From Sedimenticola sp. (lineage in GTDB: Bacteria; Pseudomonadota; Gammaproteobacteria; Chromatiales; Chromatiaceae), in NCBI GenBank assembly GCA_027068915.1, contig JAMOLT010000061.1:1-64000 (forward strand): a stretch of DNA of 64,000 nt, in the 5' to 3' direction. Of this stretch, positions 51,545 through 59,617 are shown one piece after another. The position numbers and the translations under genes were made by a program. Under the pieces are notes generated by a model that was not told the DNA's origin, made no database searches, and saw only the letters and a program-made list of their open reading frames with translations. Positions within the stretch are counted from its first letter, which is position 1. Each line of letters opens with the position of its first letter.

Positions 51545-54328
51545 TTAGCAGTTTTCCGGCAATGTACAGGTGGCGACGACTGCGCCCTTGCTGTCGGCAA
51601 TGGCAAAGTGGCCAAGATCCACCGTGCGGATGACCACATAGCCAGCCAGGCCATCGTGGGCCGGCTTGACAGCCAGGATGTCGTCAGAACCCAGATTGCT
51701 CCAGTTCTTGCCGTCCAGGGAATGCAGGATCTGCAACTTGCCGGCAGTGTTGAAAGCACCCCGGTACGGCAGGGTCACCAGCATTTCCACATCCAGCAAG
51801 CCATTGATGACATCACCCTCGGAATTGATGACTTCAACCACCAGCACATCGGAAGCCAGCTTACTGCCCTTGTCGGCCACGGCCTTGGCGGCATCTGCAG
51901 GATTCGCGCCATCCTTCACTTCCGCCAGGGAGGCGCGGAAGCTGGTATAGGGCATAATCATATCCAGCACAAAACCGGATCGGGTCATGACGCTGATGCT
52001 GCGGATGGGAGCGACACCGTAATTCGGCCTGAAGAGATAGGTGTCTTCACCCGACAGCTCGTCCATCACCACCTTGCGGTACGCTTCATCCCAGATGCCG
52101 GCCTTGTTGACAGCCTTGGTCATTGAATACAGCTGCGCGATACCGCGCTGGGAAGGCGCAATTTCGTTATTCAGGCGGGTCATGGATGGATTCACCAGGC
52201 TGTAGTAGAGGATATCCTCCACAGTCACGGTTACAGTGCCTTCCTCGTCCACTTTCATGTACGGCATATCCAGAATCACCAAGCCATCTTCCACCATTTT
52301 TGGATCAGGCAGGGTGGTGATTTCCTTCACATTGCCAGTGCCCAGGATGCTGTCCGGCGCCACCAGAGAACTGATTACGCCATTGCTCTTGCGGTTGTGG
52401 CAGCTCTCGCATTCCAGCGCCTCTGTGGAAGGCCGGGTGTTGTGCGACATGAGATAGTGATTGATTTCGGTCCATACCATAGCCACATCCGGATTGGGTA
52501 CGCCTTTGCCGGCCAGTAGCTTGTCATAGATTTTCTTCAACGCCTTGAAGCCTTCATAGGTTTCCGGATCACCGTAGCGCAAGCTGCCATGGGAGATGCG
52601 TGCGGAGACTTCCAGCACCACTTCCCCTGTATCCGGATCCTTGACCTGACCCACTTCGGTACCATCTTCTTTTATCACATGCTCAAACACGCTGTTGCGC
52701 TCTGTTTTCGTAAGCACCCGGTCATTGTTTTTGTCTTTCCAGAAATAGCGTGCCCGCGGGTTATACGGAACCATGCGCAACTTGCCATCCTCTTCCCGGC
52801 GGTATTGATAGAGGATTTGTAGTTCGCGCCCACGGTTTTTCTTGTTGGTGATATGGCAGGCCTGACAGGAAACCTCATCCAGATGGGTCTGGGTGATGCT
52901 CTCCAGTTCATCTTTTGAATAACCGCGCAGGTCGCCACCAAATTTCCACAACGCCAGGTGCGCTTCCGCCATGTTCTTGTGACCGGAAGGGGAAATCGGC
53001 GCCGGGCCGGTATCATGACAGTAGAGGCAGGATTTTGCCTGGGGCTGAAAGTCCCGGTTGTCCTGCACGTTCATGTCCGAGTTACCCTTGAGGAAGTTGT
53101 GATCCGCATCCAGATCCACGCTTTCCCAGGATTCCCGGTAGTAGTTGCGGGCATGGCAGGCATTGCAGCTCTGGATTTCCCGCGATTCGCCATTGGCTTC
53201 GGTAAAGATCTTGCCGAAGTGAACATCATCCTTGTAGTCATCGACGATCATGCCGTCTTCGTCATACACCGCGGCAGCATCCTCACCGAAACCATAGTAG
53301 CCGCGGCGGGAATTGCTGGTACTGTGACATTGCATGCAGGTGTCATTGGGAGGAAAACCCATCATGGGGATGGATACCTTGCCATCCTTGTCGAACGCTG
53401 CCGGGTTCCAGGTCAGGCGCGGCTTGCCATCCTTATTCAGATCCAGCTCGTACTCCACATCCATGCCATGGCGCCCTTCTTCCACGACAATATTTTTCTT
53501 GGCCACGGTCACCAGGTTGGTATCCTTGTTGACGCCTTCGGGATGCCTGATATTCAGGTATTCCAGTATCGCCGTAGCGTTGTAGCGAAAAAGGCCTTTG
53601 TCGATCATATTGTCACGACGCAGCGTTCTCCACAGGTCATAGCCATCCGGCCCGTCTTCCACTTCAAGCCGCTTGTCAAATGCCTGCAGGCGACTCTGGT
53701 CGATATGGCACATCAGGCAGTCATTTTCCACCACGCCGCTTTTCTTCCAGTCCCACTGGGCAACCACACTGGAATCGACAACCTTGTTTTCGGAATTGGT
53801 GCCACGATTATAGTAATCGCCATCAAAACGCTTCACGGTTTTGGGATCCACCTCATCGTAGCGACGCCCCTGGCGATCTTTTTCCATCCAGCCACCACCA
53901 CTGTGGCAACCCTCACAGCGCATGATGATGCCCGCTGCTCCATAGTCGGCAAAATCATCTGCGGAAGCATTGTCCTTCTTTGCCAGCTGCTCAGGATTGT
54001 TGCTGCCCATGCAATTGTATCCACCAAAATATCCGGGGCCGACCAGTTGCGGCAAGCCGATTCTGGCACCGTAGCTGTCATCGGTTTCATCTCTGCCCTG
54101 TTCAATATGAAAAGAGTGGGTAATGGACTCATAATCATGGCACTGGCCGCAGCTGGTGCGGGGACTGTACGGCTCACCGCTTTTCAGCACATGCTTGCCT
54201 GCTTCATCCAGTAGTGGAATAGCCGGATGCAATGCTTCTTTATCCACCGACTGTCCCCAAGCAGGAGCAATTGCCGTAGCCATAATTATCATCAACGCCC
54301 CTATGGACATTCGCCGCACTATTTTCAT
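51545..54328 (-). CDS. Large octahaem cytochrome c
   Basis: A 927-residue exported protein with a signal peptide (GALMIIMATAIAPAWG). Eight haem sites are spread over the first 630 residues: CGQCH, CEGCH, CLMCH, CMQCH, CNACH, CLYCH, CQACH and CESCH. The wide spacing and long linkers (90 to 150 residues) are unlike wire-like cytochromes and suggest an enzyme or a surface electron-transfer protein. The C-terminal 300 residues have no haem and look beta-rich (DVEMLVTLPYRGAF, VIRTVDLGHFAIAD). ATG at 54328 has GGGGAAAG upstream. A sigma-54 promoter precedes it and a strong terminator follows it, so it can be expressed apart from the rest. I cannot assign a named family. Confidence 0.87.
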   Translation of the reverse strand: MKIVRRMSIGALMIIMATAIAPAWGQSVDKEALHPAIPLLDEAGKHVLKSGEPYSPRTSCGQCHDYESITHSFHIEQGRDETDDSYGARIGLPQLVGPGYFGGYNCMGSNNPEQLAKKDNASADDFADYGAAGIIMRCEGCHSGGGWMEKDRQGRRYDEVDPKTVKRFDGDYYNRGTNSENKVVDSSVVAQWDWKKSGVVENDCLMCHIDQSRLQAFDKRLEVEDGPDGYDLWRTLRRDNMIDKGLFRYNATAILEYLNIRHPEGVNKDTNLVTVAKKNIVVEEGRHGMDVEYELDLNKDGKPRLTWNPAAFDKDGKVSIPMMGFPPNDTCMQCHSTSNSRRGYYGFGEDAAAVYDEDGMIVDDYKDDVHFGKIFTEANGESREIQSCNACHARNYYRESWESVDLDADHNFLKGNSDMNVQDNRDFQPQAKSCLYCHDTGPAPISPSGHKNMAEAHLALWKFGGDLRGYSKDELESITQTHLDEVSCQACHITNKKNRGRELQILYQYRREEDGKLRMVPYNPRARYFWKDKNNDRVLTKTERNSVFEHVIKEDGTEVGQVKDPDTGEVVLEVSARISHGSLRYGDPETYEGFKALKKIYDKLLAGKGVPNPDVAMVWTEINHYLMSHNTRPSTEALECESCHNRKSNGVISSLVAPDSILGTGNVKEITTLPDPKMVEDGLVILDMPYMKVDEEGTVTVTVEDILYYSLVNPSMTRLNNEIAPSQRGIAQLYSMTKAVNKAGIWDEAYRKVVMDELSGEDTYLFRPNYGVAPIRSISVMTRSGFVLDMIMPYTSFRASLAEVKDGANPADAAKAVADKGSKLASDVLVVEVINSEGDVINGLLDVEMLVTLPYRGAFNTAGKLQILHSLDGKNWSNLGSDDILAVKPAHDGLAGYVVIRTVDLGHFAIADSKGAVVATCTLPENC

Positions 54329-54410
54329 TTTTTCTTTCCCCTGGTTTGATTTTTCAGGCTCAGCATTGCTCCCGGGCATGCTGAACCCGTACTTCTGGTC
54401 AGGAAGACAT

Positions 54411-54426
54411 GGCAACATTGATGCCA
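54411..54426 (-). promoter_or_regulatory. Sigma-54 promoter of the cytochrome cluster
   Basis: On the minus strand, TGGCATCAATGTTGCC matches the -24/-12 consensus TGGCAC-N5-TTGC with exact GG to GC spacing. The transcription start would fall near 54399, about 70 bp before the octahaem ATG. Such promoters need an NtrC-type activator; one is encoded divergently at 54587. A 14-bp palindrome (54457-54470) upstream may be an activator site. Confidence 0.72.
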
Positions 54427-54456
54427 AACCAAAGTGTTTTCACGATATCAACGACT

Positions 54457-54470
54457 TGCTTCAGGAAGCA
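54457..54470. promoter_or_regulatory. Palindrome upstream of the sigma-54 promoter
   Basis: TGCTTC-AG-GAAGCA is a perfect palindrome of two 6-bp arms. It is centred about 65 bp upstream of the predicted start of the octahaem gene and 120 bp from the NtrC-type gene. Position is compatible with an activator-binding or operator site; no second copy was found nearby. Confidence 0.4.
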
Positions 54471-54586
54471 GTTATCCCGGAACATTGAAATTGGGTGAAA
54501 TGACACTAGTGGCTGGGGCAAATCGCACAGCTTGGGCGAGCAAAAATTGACAACGGCAAGCATTGTTCATACGGTAGCCGGTCTAC

Positions 54587-55927
54587 ATGAACAAGATACT
54601 TATCATTGAAGACGAAGCTGTTATCCGCAATGCGGTAAAGAAGCTGCTGGAGCGCAACGGCTATGCCGTTGGTACCGCAGAATCCGTTGAGGAGGCACTG
54701 GATAAGCATAATCCCGGCAGTTATCAGCTGCTGATTGTGGACATTCGCCTGCCCGGCAAGCCCGGCACAGAGATGATCACCCTGGGCGGTGATACCCCTG
54801 TGCTGATCATGACCAGCTATGCCAGCGTACGCTCCGCCGTGGATGCCATGAAACAGGGAGCTGCAGATTACATCGCCAAGCCTTTCGATCATGAAGAGTT
54901 GTTACTGGTTATCAAACGACTGCTTCGCCAGCACCGCGATGCCCGCACCACGCAGGCGCTCAAGTCCGATCTGGCACAGACCTATCCGGTCACAGGCATG
55001 ATCGGCAGCTGCCCGGCCATGCTGAAGGTGTGTGGCGAAATCGAAAAAGTCGCTCCAACGGATGCCTCCGTACTCATCCTCGGAGAATCGGGAACCGGAA
55101 AAGAACTGGTGGCCCGGGCCATACATGAGCAAAGCGCCCGCAGCAAAGCGCCCTTCATCACCGTCAATTGCGCCGCCATCCCCGAATCCCTGGTGGAATC
55201 AGAGCTGTTTGGTCATACCAGAGGCGCATTCACCGGTGCGGAAAAAGCGCGTTCAGGCATGATTCAGGCCGCGGACGGGGGCACACTGTTTCTGGATGAA
55301 ATCGGCGAGCTGCCGGTTAGCGCTCAGGCGAGATTGCTGCGGGTACTGCAAGATGGGGAAATGCGCAAGATCGGCTCAGACCAATTGCAGCAGGTGGATA
55401 TCCGCCTGCTGGCCGCAACCAACCGCAACCTGAAACAAATGGTGCAGGAAAGCAACTTCCGCAGCGATCTCTATTTCCGCCTGCAAGTGGTGGAGATCAA
55501 CCTTCCCGCCCTGCGCGAGCGTGAAACAGACATCATCAGCCTTTCCCATGAGCTGCTGAAACAGACCTGCAAACAGCTGAATCGCCCACTGCTGGCCCTG
55601 CCCGACAAAGCCCTGGATGCCATTCGCAGCTACCATTGGCCAGGTAACGTGCGGGAACTGAAAAACGCTATCGAACGGGCCGTGATCCTCACCGACGGCA
55701 ACGAAATATCAACCGAACTACTGGGCATCGAACCCGGCAACAGCGACGACCAGCTGGCGGTGGATGATTTATCTCTGGAAGATTACTTCAAACAATATGT
55801 ACTCACCCACCAGGCCGAAATGACCGAAACAGAACTGGCCAAAAAGCTCGGCATCAGCCGCAAGACATTGTGGGAACGGAGGCAGAAGCTGGGCATTCCC
55901 CGTGCGGGTGGCACAGCACACGCATGA
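54587..55927 (+). CDS. cbrB: NtrC-type sigma-54 response regulator (CbrB-like)
   Basis: A 446-residue activator: receiver domain (phospho-Asp52 in [10 protein letters not shown]), AAA+ domain with Walker A GESGTGKE (166-173) and the sigma-54 loop GAFTGA (213-218), and a Fis-type helix-turn-helix ([24 protein letters not shown]). All activator motifs are intact. It activates sigma-54 promoters, of which good matches lie before the divergent cytochrome cluster and before the downstream symporter operon. The expected kinase is the CbrA-like protein at 39018, although other partners are possible. A TTGACA box lies about 40 bp upstream. Confidence 0.88.
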   Translation: MNKILIIEDEAVIRNAVKKLLERNGYAVGTAESVEEALDKHNPGSYQLLIVDIRLPGKPGTEMITLGGDTPVLIMTSYASVRSAVDAMKQGAADYIAKPFDHEELLLVIKRLLRQHRDARTTQALKSDLAQTYPVTGMIGSCPAMLKVCGEIEKVAPTDASVLILGESGTGKELVARAIHEQSARSKAPFITVNCAAIPESLVESELFGHTRGAFTGAEKARSGMIQAADGGTLFLDEIGELPVSAQARLLRVLQDGEMRKIGSDQLQQVDIRLLAATNRNLKQMVQESNFRSDLYFRLQVVEINLPALRERETDIISLSHELLKQTCKQLNRPLLALPDKALDAIRSYHWPGNVRELKNAIERAVILTDGNEISTELLGIEPGNSDDQLAVDDLSLEDYFKQYVLTHQAEMTETELAKKLGISRKTLWERRQKLGIPRAGGTAHA

Positions 55928-56314
55928 AAACCAGCAACCAGTCATGAGCAGCGGGAAATTCTATTCGGCCTGACCTCATTGGTCGCCATTGATACAGATG
56001 AAAGAATACGCTGAAAAGATAGTTAAGAAGTTAAATAGTTCTGAAATGTGGCCGGGGATTACATCTGTTAAGCGACCAAACGATTTAGGCTCTTCGATGT
56101 TTCGAGTGGATTTTATTTTCCGCTCAGCTTGGAACCTAGACAAATTCCACTCAAAACATCGAAGAGCCAGAAATAAACTGACATTCCAGCTAAACCACCC
56201 AGCGCACCCAAGGCAACGAGGAGAGGATAGAAAGGCGACACATTGTAATACAGCGGGAAATCAATTGAGTCTGGCTCCATTTATGAGTCATTATTGTAGA
56301 AAAACAAACAAAGC
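55928..56314. other. Intergenic region with long inverted repeat
   Basis: Near 390 bases that include the 23-bp inverted repeat 56088-56110/56146-56168. An open frame at 55989-56318 (MKEYAEKIVKKLNSSEMW...) covers it but crosses the hairpin and shows no recognisable domain; its first 45 residues might be the fragment of a gene. GAGTCTGGCTCC near 56267 is a motif often seen close to repeat-associated transposases; this is a weak clue. Confidence 0.45.
56088..56168. repeat. Inverted repeat, 23-bp arms
   Basis: GGCTCTTCGATGTTTCGAGTGGA (56088-56110) pairs with TCCACTCAAAACATCGAAGAGCC (56146-56168) with one mismatch across a 35-base loop. It may be a hairpin repeat or the result of an inverted duplication. 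Confidence 0.7.
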
Positions 56315-56566
56315 ATGAACTATAGAAATATAGGATTGGCGCTTATTATCGGCTCCGTATTCGTTTGGTTGACCGATAGAATTTCACAAATTATTTCTGC
56401 TTATTTTGGGGAGTTATATTGTGGGGAGCACTATATGCAGCCAGTAGACGGTGTTGTTGGAGACGGCTCTTGCGGGTTTAGTGCAGACATGTATCTTGCG
56501 GCCTTTCTTATTACTGTATTTCTACTAGGTGCCGCCCTTTTTATTGCTTCAAACAGAAAGTCATGA
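56315..56566 (+). CDS. Small hypothetical membrane protein
   Basis: An 83-residue protein with two likely helices (NIGLALIIGSVFVWLT and MYLAAFLITVFLLGAALFIA) and an intervening loop with two Cys (ELYCGEHYM, DGSCGF). It is AT-rich relative to the neighbours and not recognised. It might be a foreign or decaying gene. Support is only an open frame with a plausible two-helix topology. Confidence 0.45.
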   Translation: MNYRNIGLALIIGSVFVWLTDRISQIISAYFGELYCGEHYMQPVDGVVGDGSCGFSADMYLAAFLITVFLLGAALFIASNRKS

Positions 56567-56832
56567 AAAAGCACATTACCCACGCCCTGAGGCACCCCAT
56601 CAGCAAAAAACGGGCTAATTTGCCAGCCCTTTCACAAGCTCGAGCAGGTCTTGCGCTCCAGCATTGGGAACAACGGCGTCAGATTCGATTGTTTTTCACA
56701 CAGCAAGCACTCCAAACAACCAAATTTGATACCAACTGAATCACCCGACACGGCCCGCCGGAAAGCACCGCGAAAGACCATCCCACTCTGCCAGGATTCC
56801 CCACAGCTTCGTTACCAAACCACCCACCATCC

Positions 56833-56847
56833 GTTACCTTTCGTAAC
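56833..56847. promoter_or_regulatory. Putative activator site GTTAC-N5-GTAAC
   Basis: GTTACCTTTCGTAAC is a perfect interrupted palindrome, 64-78 bp upstream of the -24 element of the sigma-54 promoter. A further GTTACC lies 22 bp upstream (56811). Location fits the enhancer of an NtrC-type regulator such as the CbrB-like protein encoded nearby; binding is inferred. Confidence 0.45.
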
Positions 56848-56910
56848 AAATTAGCTGCTCTCCAGTGCATAAACGTGACACATTTCCCGTAGCAGCACTG
56901 TTTATATGCA

Positions 56911-56926
56911 TGGCGCATATCTTGCT
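56911..56926 (+). promoter_or_regulatory. Sigma-54 promoter of the symporter operon
   Basis: TGGCGCATATCTTGCT fits the -24/-12 consensus (TGGCAC-N5-TTGC), with the GG and GC at the required 12-base spacing. The start would be near 56938, 78 bp before the DUF4212 ATG. A palindrome upstream could bind the NtrC-type activator. This ties acetate uptake to the adjacent regulator. Confidence 0.65.
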
Positions 56927-57015
56927 TGCCTTATTCTGATGCCACCGTGCAAATTGTGGCAATACAGGAAAAAAACAATCTATCTCCCATTCCAATTTAA
57001 GAGAGAGTAAATCCG

Positions 57016-57267
57016 ATGAGCAAACACGCTTCTTACTGGAAAGCGAACCTGCGCCTGGTACTTGGATGCCTGGTGGTGTGGTTCCTTGCCTCGTTCGTGT
57101 TCGGCATTTTGCTTGCTGAACAATTGAACAGCATCCGTCTTGGTGGCTATAAACTAGGTTTCTGGTTTTCCCAGCAAGGTTCCATCTACATCTTCGTGGC
57201 CCTGACTTTTTTCTACGCCTGGCGTGCAAACAAGCTGGATCATGAGTTCGGCGTCCGCGAAGACTAA
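57016..57267 (+). CDS. DUF4212 small membrane subunit
   Basis: An 83-residue two-helix protein. The DUF4212 pattern is clear: SYWKANLRLVLGCLVVWFLASFVFGILLAE, then GFWFSQQGSIYIFVALTFFYAWRANKLDHEF. Proteins of this family are always encoded directly before a sodium/solute symporter of the VC_2705 type, as here (12 bp gap), and are thought to be a small subunit. AGAGAGT precedes the start. Confidence 0.9.
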   Translation: MSKHASYWKANLRLVLGCLVVWFLASFVFGILLAEQLNSIRLGGYKLGFWFSQQGSIYIFVALTFFYAWRANKLDHEFGVRED

Positions 57268-57279
57268 GAGGAATCATTG

Positions 57280-59013
57280 ATGGATCTTCAAACACTTACC
57301 TACGTTGTGGTTGGCGCCACTTTTGCCTTGTATATCGGCATCGCCATCTGGGCACGCGCCAAATCTACAAGTGATTTCTACGTTGCTGGCAAGGGCATTC
57401 CGCCGGTTCTCAATGGTATGGCCACGGCTGCCGACTGGATGTCTGCTGCTTCCTTCATCTCCATGGCCGGCCTCATCGCTTTCTACGGCTATGGTGGCTC
57501 TGTATTCCTCATGGGATGGACGGGTGGCTATGTGCTGCTGGCCATGTTGCTGGCGCCCTATCTGCGCAAGTACGGCAAGTTCACCGTGCCAGAGTTCATC
57601 GGTGATCGCTACTATGGCAAGTCAGCGCGTATCCTGGCTGTCATCTGCCTGATCATCGCCTCCGTGACCTATGTTATCGGCCAGATGAAAGGCATCGGCG
57701 TGGCCTTTTCCCGCTTTCTGGAAACCGACTACGACACCGGCCTGTACATCGGTATGGGTATCGTGTTCATCTACGCGGTCATGGGCGGTATGAAGGGCAT
57801 CACCTACACCCAGATCGCCCAGTACTGCGTGCTGATCTTCGCCTATACCGTTCCCGCCGTATTCATTTCCATGCATTTGACCGGCAACCCCATTCCCCAG
57901 CTGGGCCTGGGCAGCAAAATGGCGGATGGCAGCGGCATGTTCCTGCTGGACAAGCTGGATGAAACCCTGAAGGGGCTGGGCTTTGCGGAATACACGACGA
58001 ATGCGCGACTTAGTACCTTTAATATGTTCGTCTATACCATGTCCCTGATGATCGGCACCGCCGGCTTGCCCCATGTCATCATGCGCTTCTTCACCGTACC
58101 CCGTGTGCGGGATGCCCGCGCATCCGCCGGCTGGGCGCTGGTATTCATCGCCCTGCTCTACACTGTTGCTCCTGCTGTTGGCGCCATGGCTCGCATGAAC
58201 CTCATGGACACCATCCAGCCTGCTCCCGGCCAATGGCTGGAAGTGGAGCAACGCCCCCAGTGGTTCAAGAACTGGGAAAAGACCGGCCTGCTGAAGTTCG
58301 AGGACAAGAACGGCGACGGCAGGATCCAGTATGTTGCCGATCCCGAGAAGAACGAGATGGTAAAGGTTGACCGTGACATCATGGTGCTTGCCAACCCGGA
58401 AATCGCCAAGCTTCCCAACTGGGTGGTAGCCCTGGTGGTTGCTGGTGGTCTGGCAGCCGCGTTGTCCACGGCAGCAGGCCTGCTTCTGGCAATATCATCG
58501 TCCATATCCCATGATTTACTGAAAGGGGTGTTCACACCCAATATTTCGGAAAAATCAGAACTCATGGCCAGCCGCGTCGCCATGGCGGGAGCTATTGCGG
58601 CTGCGGGGTATCTGGGGTTGCATCCACCGGACTTTGCAGCAGGGACGGTGGCCCTGGCCTTTGGCCTGGCGGCATCGTCCATTTTCCCCGCGTTGATGAT
58701 GGGCATCTTCTCCAAGAGGATGAACAAGCAGGGCGCCATGGCGGGGATGCTGGTAGGTATCGGCATCACCCTGTTCTATGTATTCCAGCACAAGGGTATT
58801 TTCTTCATTGCTGACTGGAAATATCTGCAGAGCTGGGGCAGCAACTGGTTCCTGGGTATTGAACCCAATGCCTTTGGTGCCATCGGGGCCGTGTTCAACT
58901 TCACTGTTGCATTCCTGGTAAGCAGAGTGACTGCACCACCTCCGGAACATATCCAGCACATGGTTGAGGACATTCGTGTTCCAGCCGGCGCTGGGGATGC
59001 AGCCGGGCATTGA
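57280..59013 (+). CDS. actP: Cation/acetate symporter (sodium:solute symporter)
   Basis: A 577-residue symporter of the SSS family, VC_2705 type. About 13 helices; the typical segments are DFYVAGKGIPPVLNGMATAADWMSAASFI, TYVIGQMKGIGVAFSRFL and GLAASSIFPALMMGIFSKRMN. A soluble insertion of about 60 residues (QWFKNWEKTGLLKFEDKNGDGRIQY) near residue 330 is characteristic. The ATG at 57280 is preferred over the TTG just before it. It probably imports acetate or a related carboxylate with Na+; the acs gene downstream supports this. Driven by the sigma-54 promoter before DUF4212. Confidence 0.87.
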   Translation: MDLQTLTYVVVGATFALYIGIAIWARAKSTSDFYVAGKGIPPVLNGMATAADWMSAASFISMAGLIAFYGYGGSVFLMGWTGGYVLLAMLLAPYLRKYGKFTVPEFIGDRYYGKSARILAVICLIIASVTYVIGQMKGIGVAFSRFLETDYDTGLYIGMGIVFIYAVMGGMKGITYTQIAQYCVLIFAYTVPAVFISMHLTGNPIPQLGLGSKMADGSGMFLLDKLDETLKGLGFAEYTTNARLSTFNMFVYTMSLMIGTAGLPHVIMRFFTVPRVRDARASAGWALVFIALLYTVAPAVGAMARMNLMDTIQPAPGQWLEVEQRPQWFKNWEKTGLLKFEDKNGDGRIQYVADPEKNEMVKVDRDIMVLANPEIAKLPNWVVALVVAGGLAAALSTAAGLLLAISSSISHDLLKGVFTPNISEKSELMASRVAMAGAIAAAGYLGLHPPDFAAGTVALAFGLAASSIFPALMMGIFSKRMNKQGAMAGMLVGIGITLFYVFQHKGIFFIADWKYLQSWGSNWFLGIEPNAFGAIGAVFNFTVAFLVSRVTAPPPEHIQHMVEDIRVPAGAGDAAGH

Positions 59014-59033
59014 TGGTGTTGTAAGCCGTACAG

Positions 59034-59060
59034 AAAAAGGCTCCGCCAAGGAGCCTTTTT
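59034..59060 (+). terminator. Rho-independent terminator after actP
   Basis: GGCTCC (59039-59044) and GGAGCC (59050-59055) form the stem, with A5 before and T5 after, so AAAAAGGCTCC pairs with GGAGCCTTTTT. It lies 20 bp after the symporter stop and should end the DUF4212-actP transcript. The A-tract on the other side would also allow reverse termination. Confidence 0.88.
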
Positions 59061-59152
59061 CTTTCCATTGCTGAAATATTTGCGGTCAGTCATTTTTTAC
59101 TATAAGAAGTGACTGATCAGAAATTTTTCTGGGAGTCAGTACATCAATTCAT

Positions 59153-59605
59153 ATGAAATTGCTCAAACGTTTTTATCAATCCGGCCGCCATGTAAAGCTG
59201 GCAGTCATCCTTGCTCCGCTACTGGCCATCGGAGGATATATTCTCACGGGGATTTATCTTGACGAAAAAATCGAGGAACAGCCCGGTGTCGCCAAGGCCA
59301 TGGCACTGCAGCCAGGTTGCCATTTACTGACCGGCGTGTGCGAACTGCTGCACCGGGAAATTGCTGCCAATATTGCCATTGAAGAAAAGCAGGGAAAGCA
59401 GTTTGTATACCTTGCCAGCAGCGTACCTCTTCAGGGTGTACTGCTGTCTTTAGACGATAGCGAGCCCGCCTCCATGCTCAGCCGCGGCACCGCAAAACGC
59501 TGGGTACTGGAACTGCAGCAACCCGTTACAGAAAACGCCGTTATCCGTCTGGCAATCGCAGGAGGCAAAAACCGGTTTTTCGCTGAAATTCCCGCTATCA
59601 GGTAA
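59153..59605 (+). CDS. Uncharacterised membrane-anchored protein
   Basis: A 150-residue protein with an N-terminal basic stretch and one helix (LAVILAPLLAIGGYILTGIYL), the rest probably periplasmic. The outer part has two Cys (PGCHLLTGVCELL) that could form a disulfide and a beta-rich tail (AKRWVLELQQPVTENAVIRLAIAGG). Not recognised. It lies just upstream of the cNMP/CBS protein (12 bp gap) on the same strand, so they probably share a transcript. Confidence 0.7.
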   Translation: MKLLKRFYQSGRHVKLAVILAPLLAIGGYILTGIYLDEKIEEQPGVAKAMALQPGCHLLTGVCELLHREIAANIAIEEKQGKQFVYLASSVPLQGVLLSLDDSEPASMLSRGTAKRWVLELQQPVTENAVIRLAIAGGKNRFFAEIPAIR

Positions 59606-59617
59606 ATCGAGCAATAT

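Larger units (their letters stand above)
56567..57015. other. Leader region of the symporter operon
   Basis: About 450 bases without a gene that I can support. The last 180 hold a GTTAC-N5-GTAAC palindrome (56833-56847), a sigma-54 promoter (56911-56926) and the leader of the DUF4212 gene. A short inverted pair TGCCAC...GTGGCA lies at about 56940-56961, just after the predicted start. The first 240 bases show nothing recognisable. Confidence 0.5.

Noticed and set aside
55989-56318. Possible gene MIQMKEYAEKIV...
   Set aside because: The frame passes through a 23-bp inverted repeat and ends with a composition unlike a protein. At most the first part is a gene fragment.
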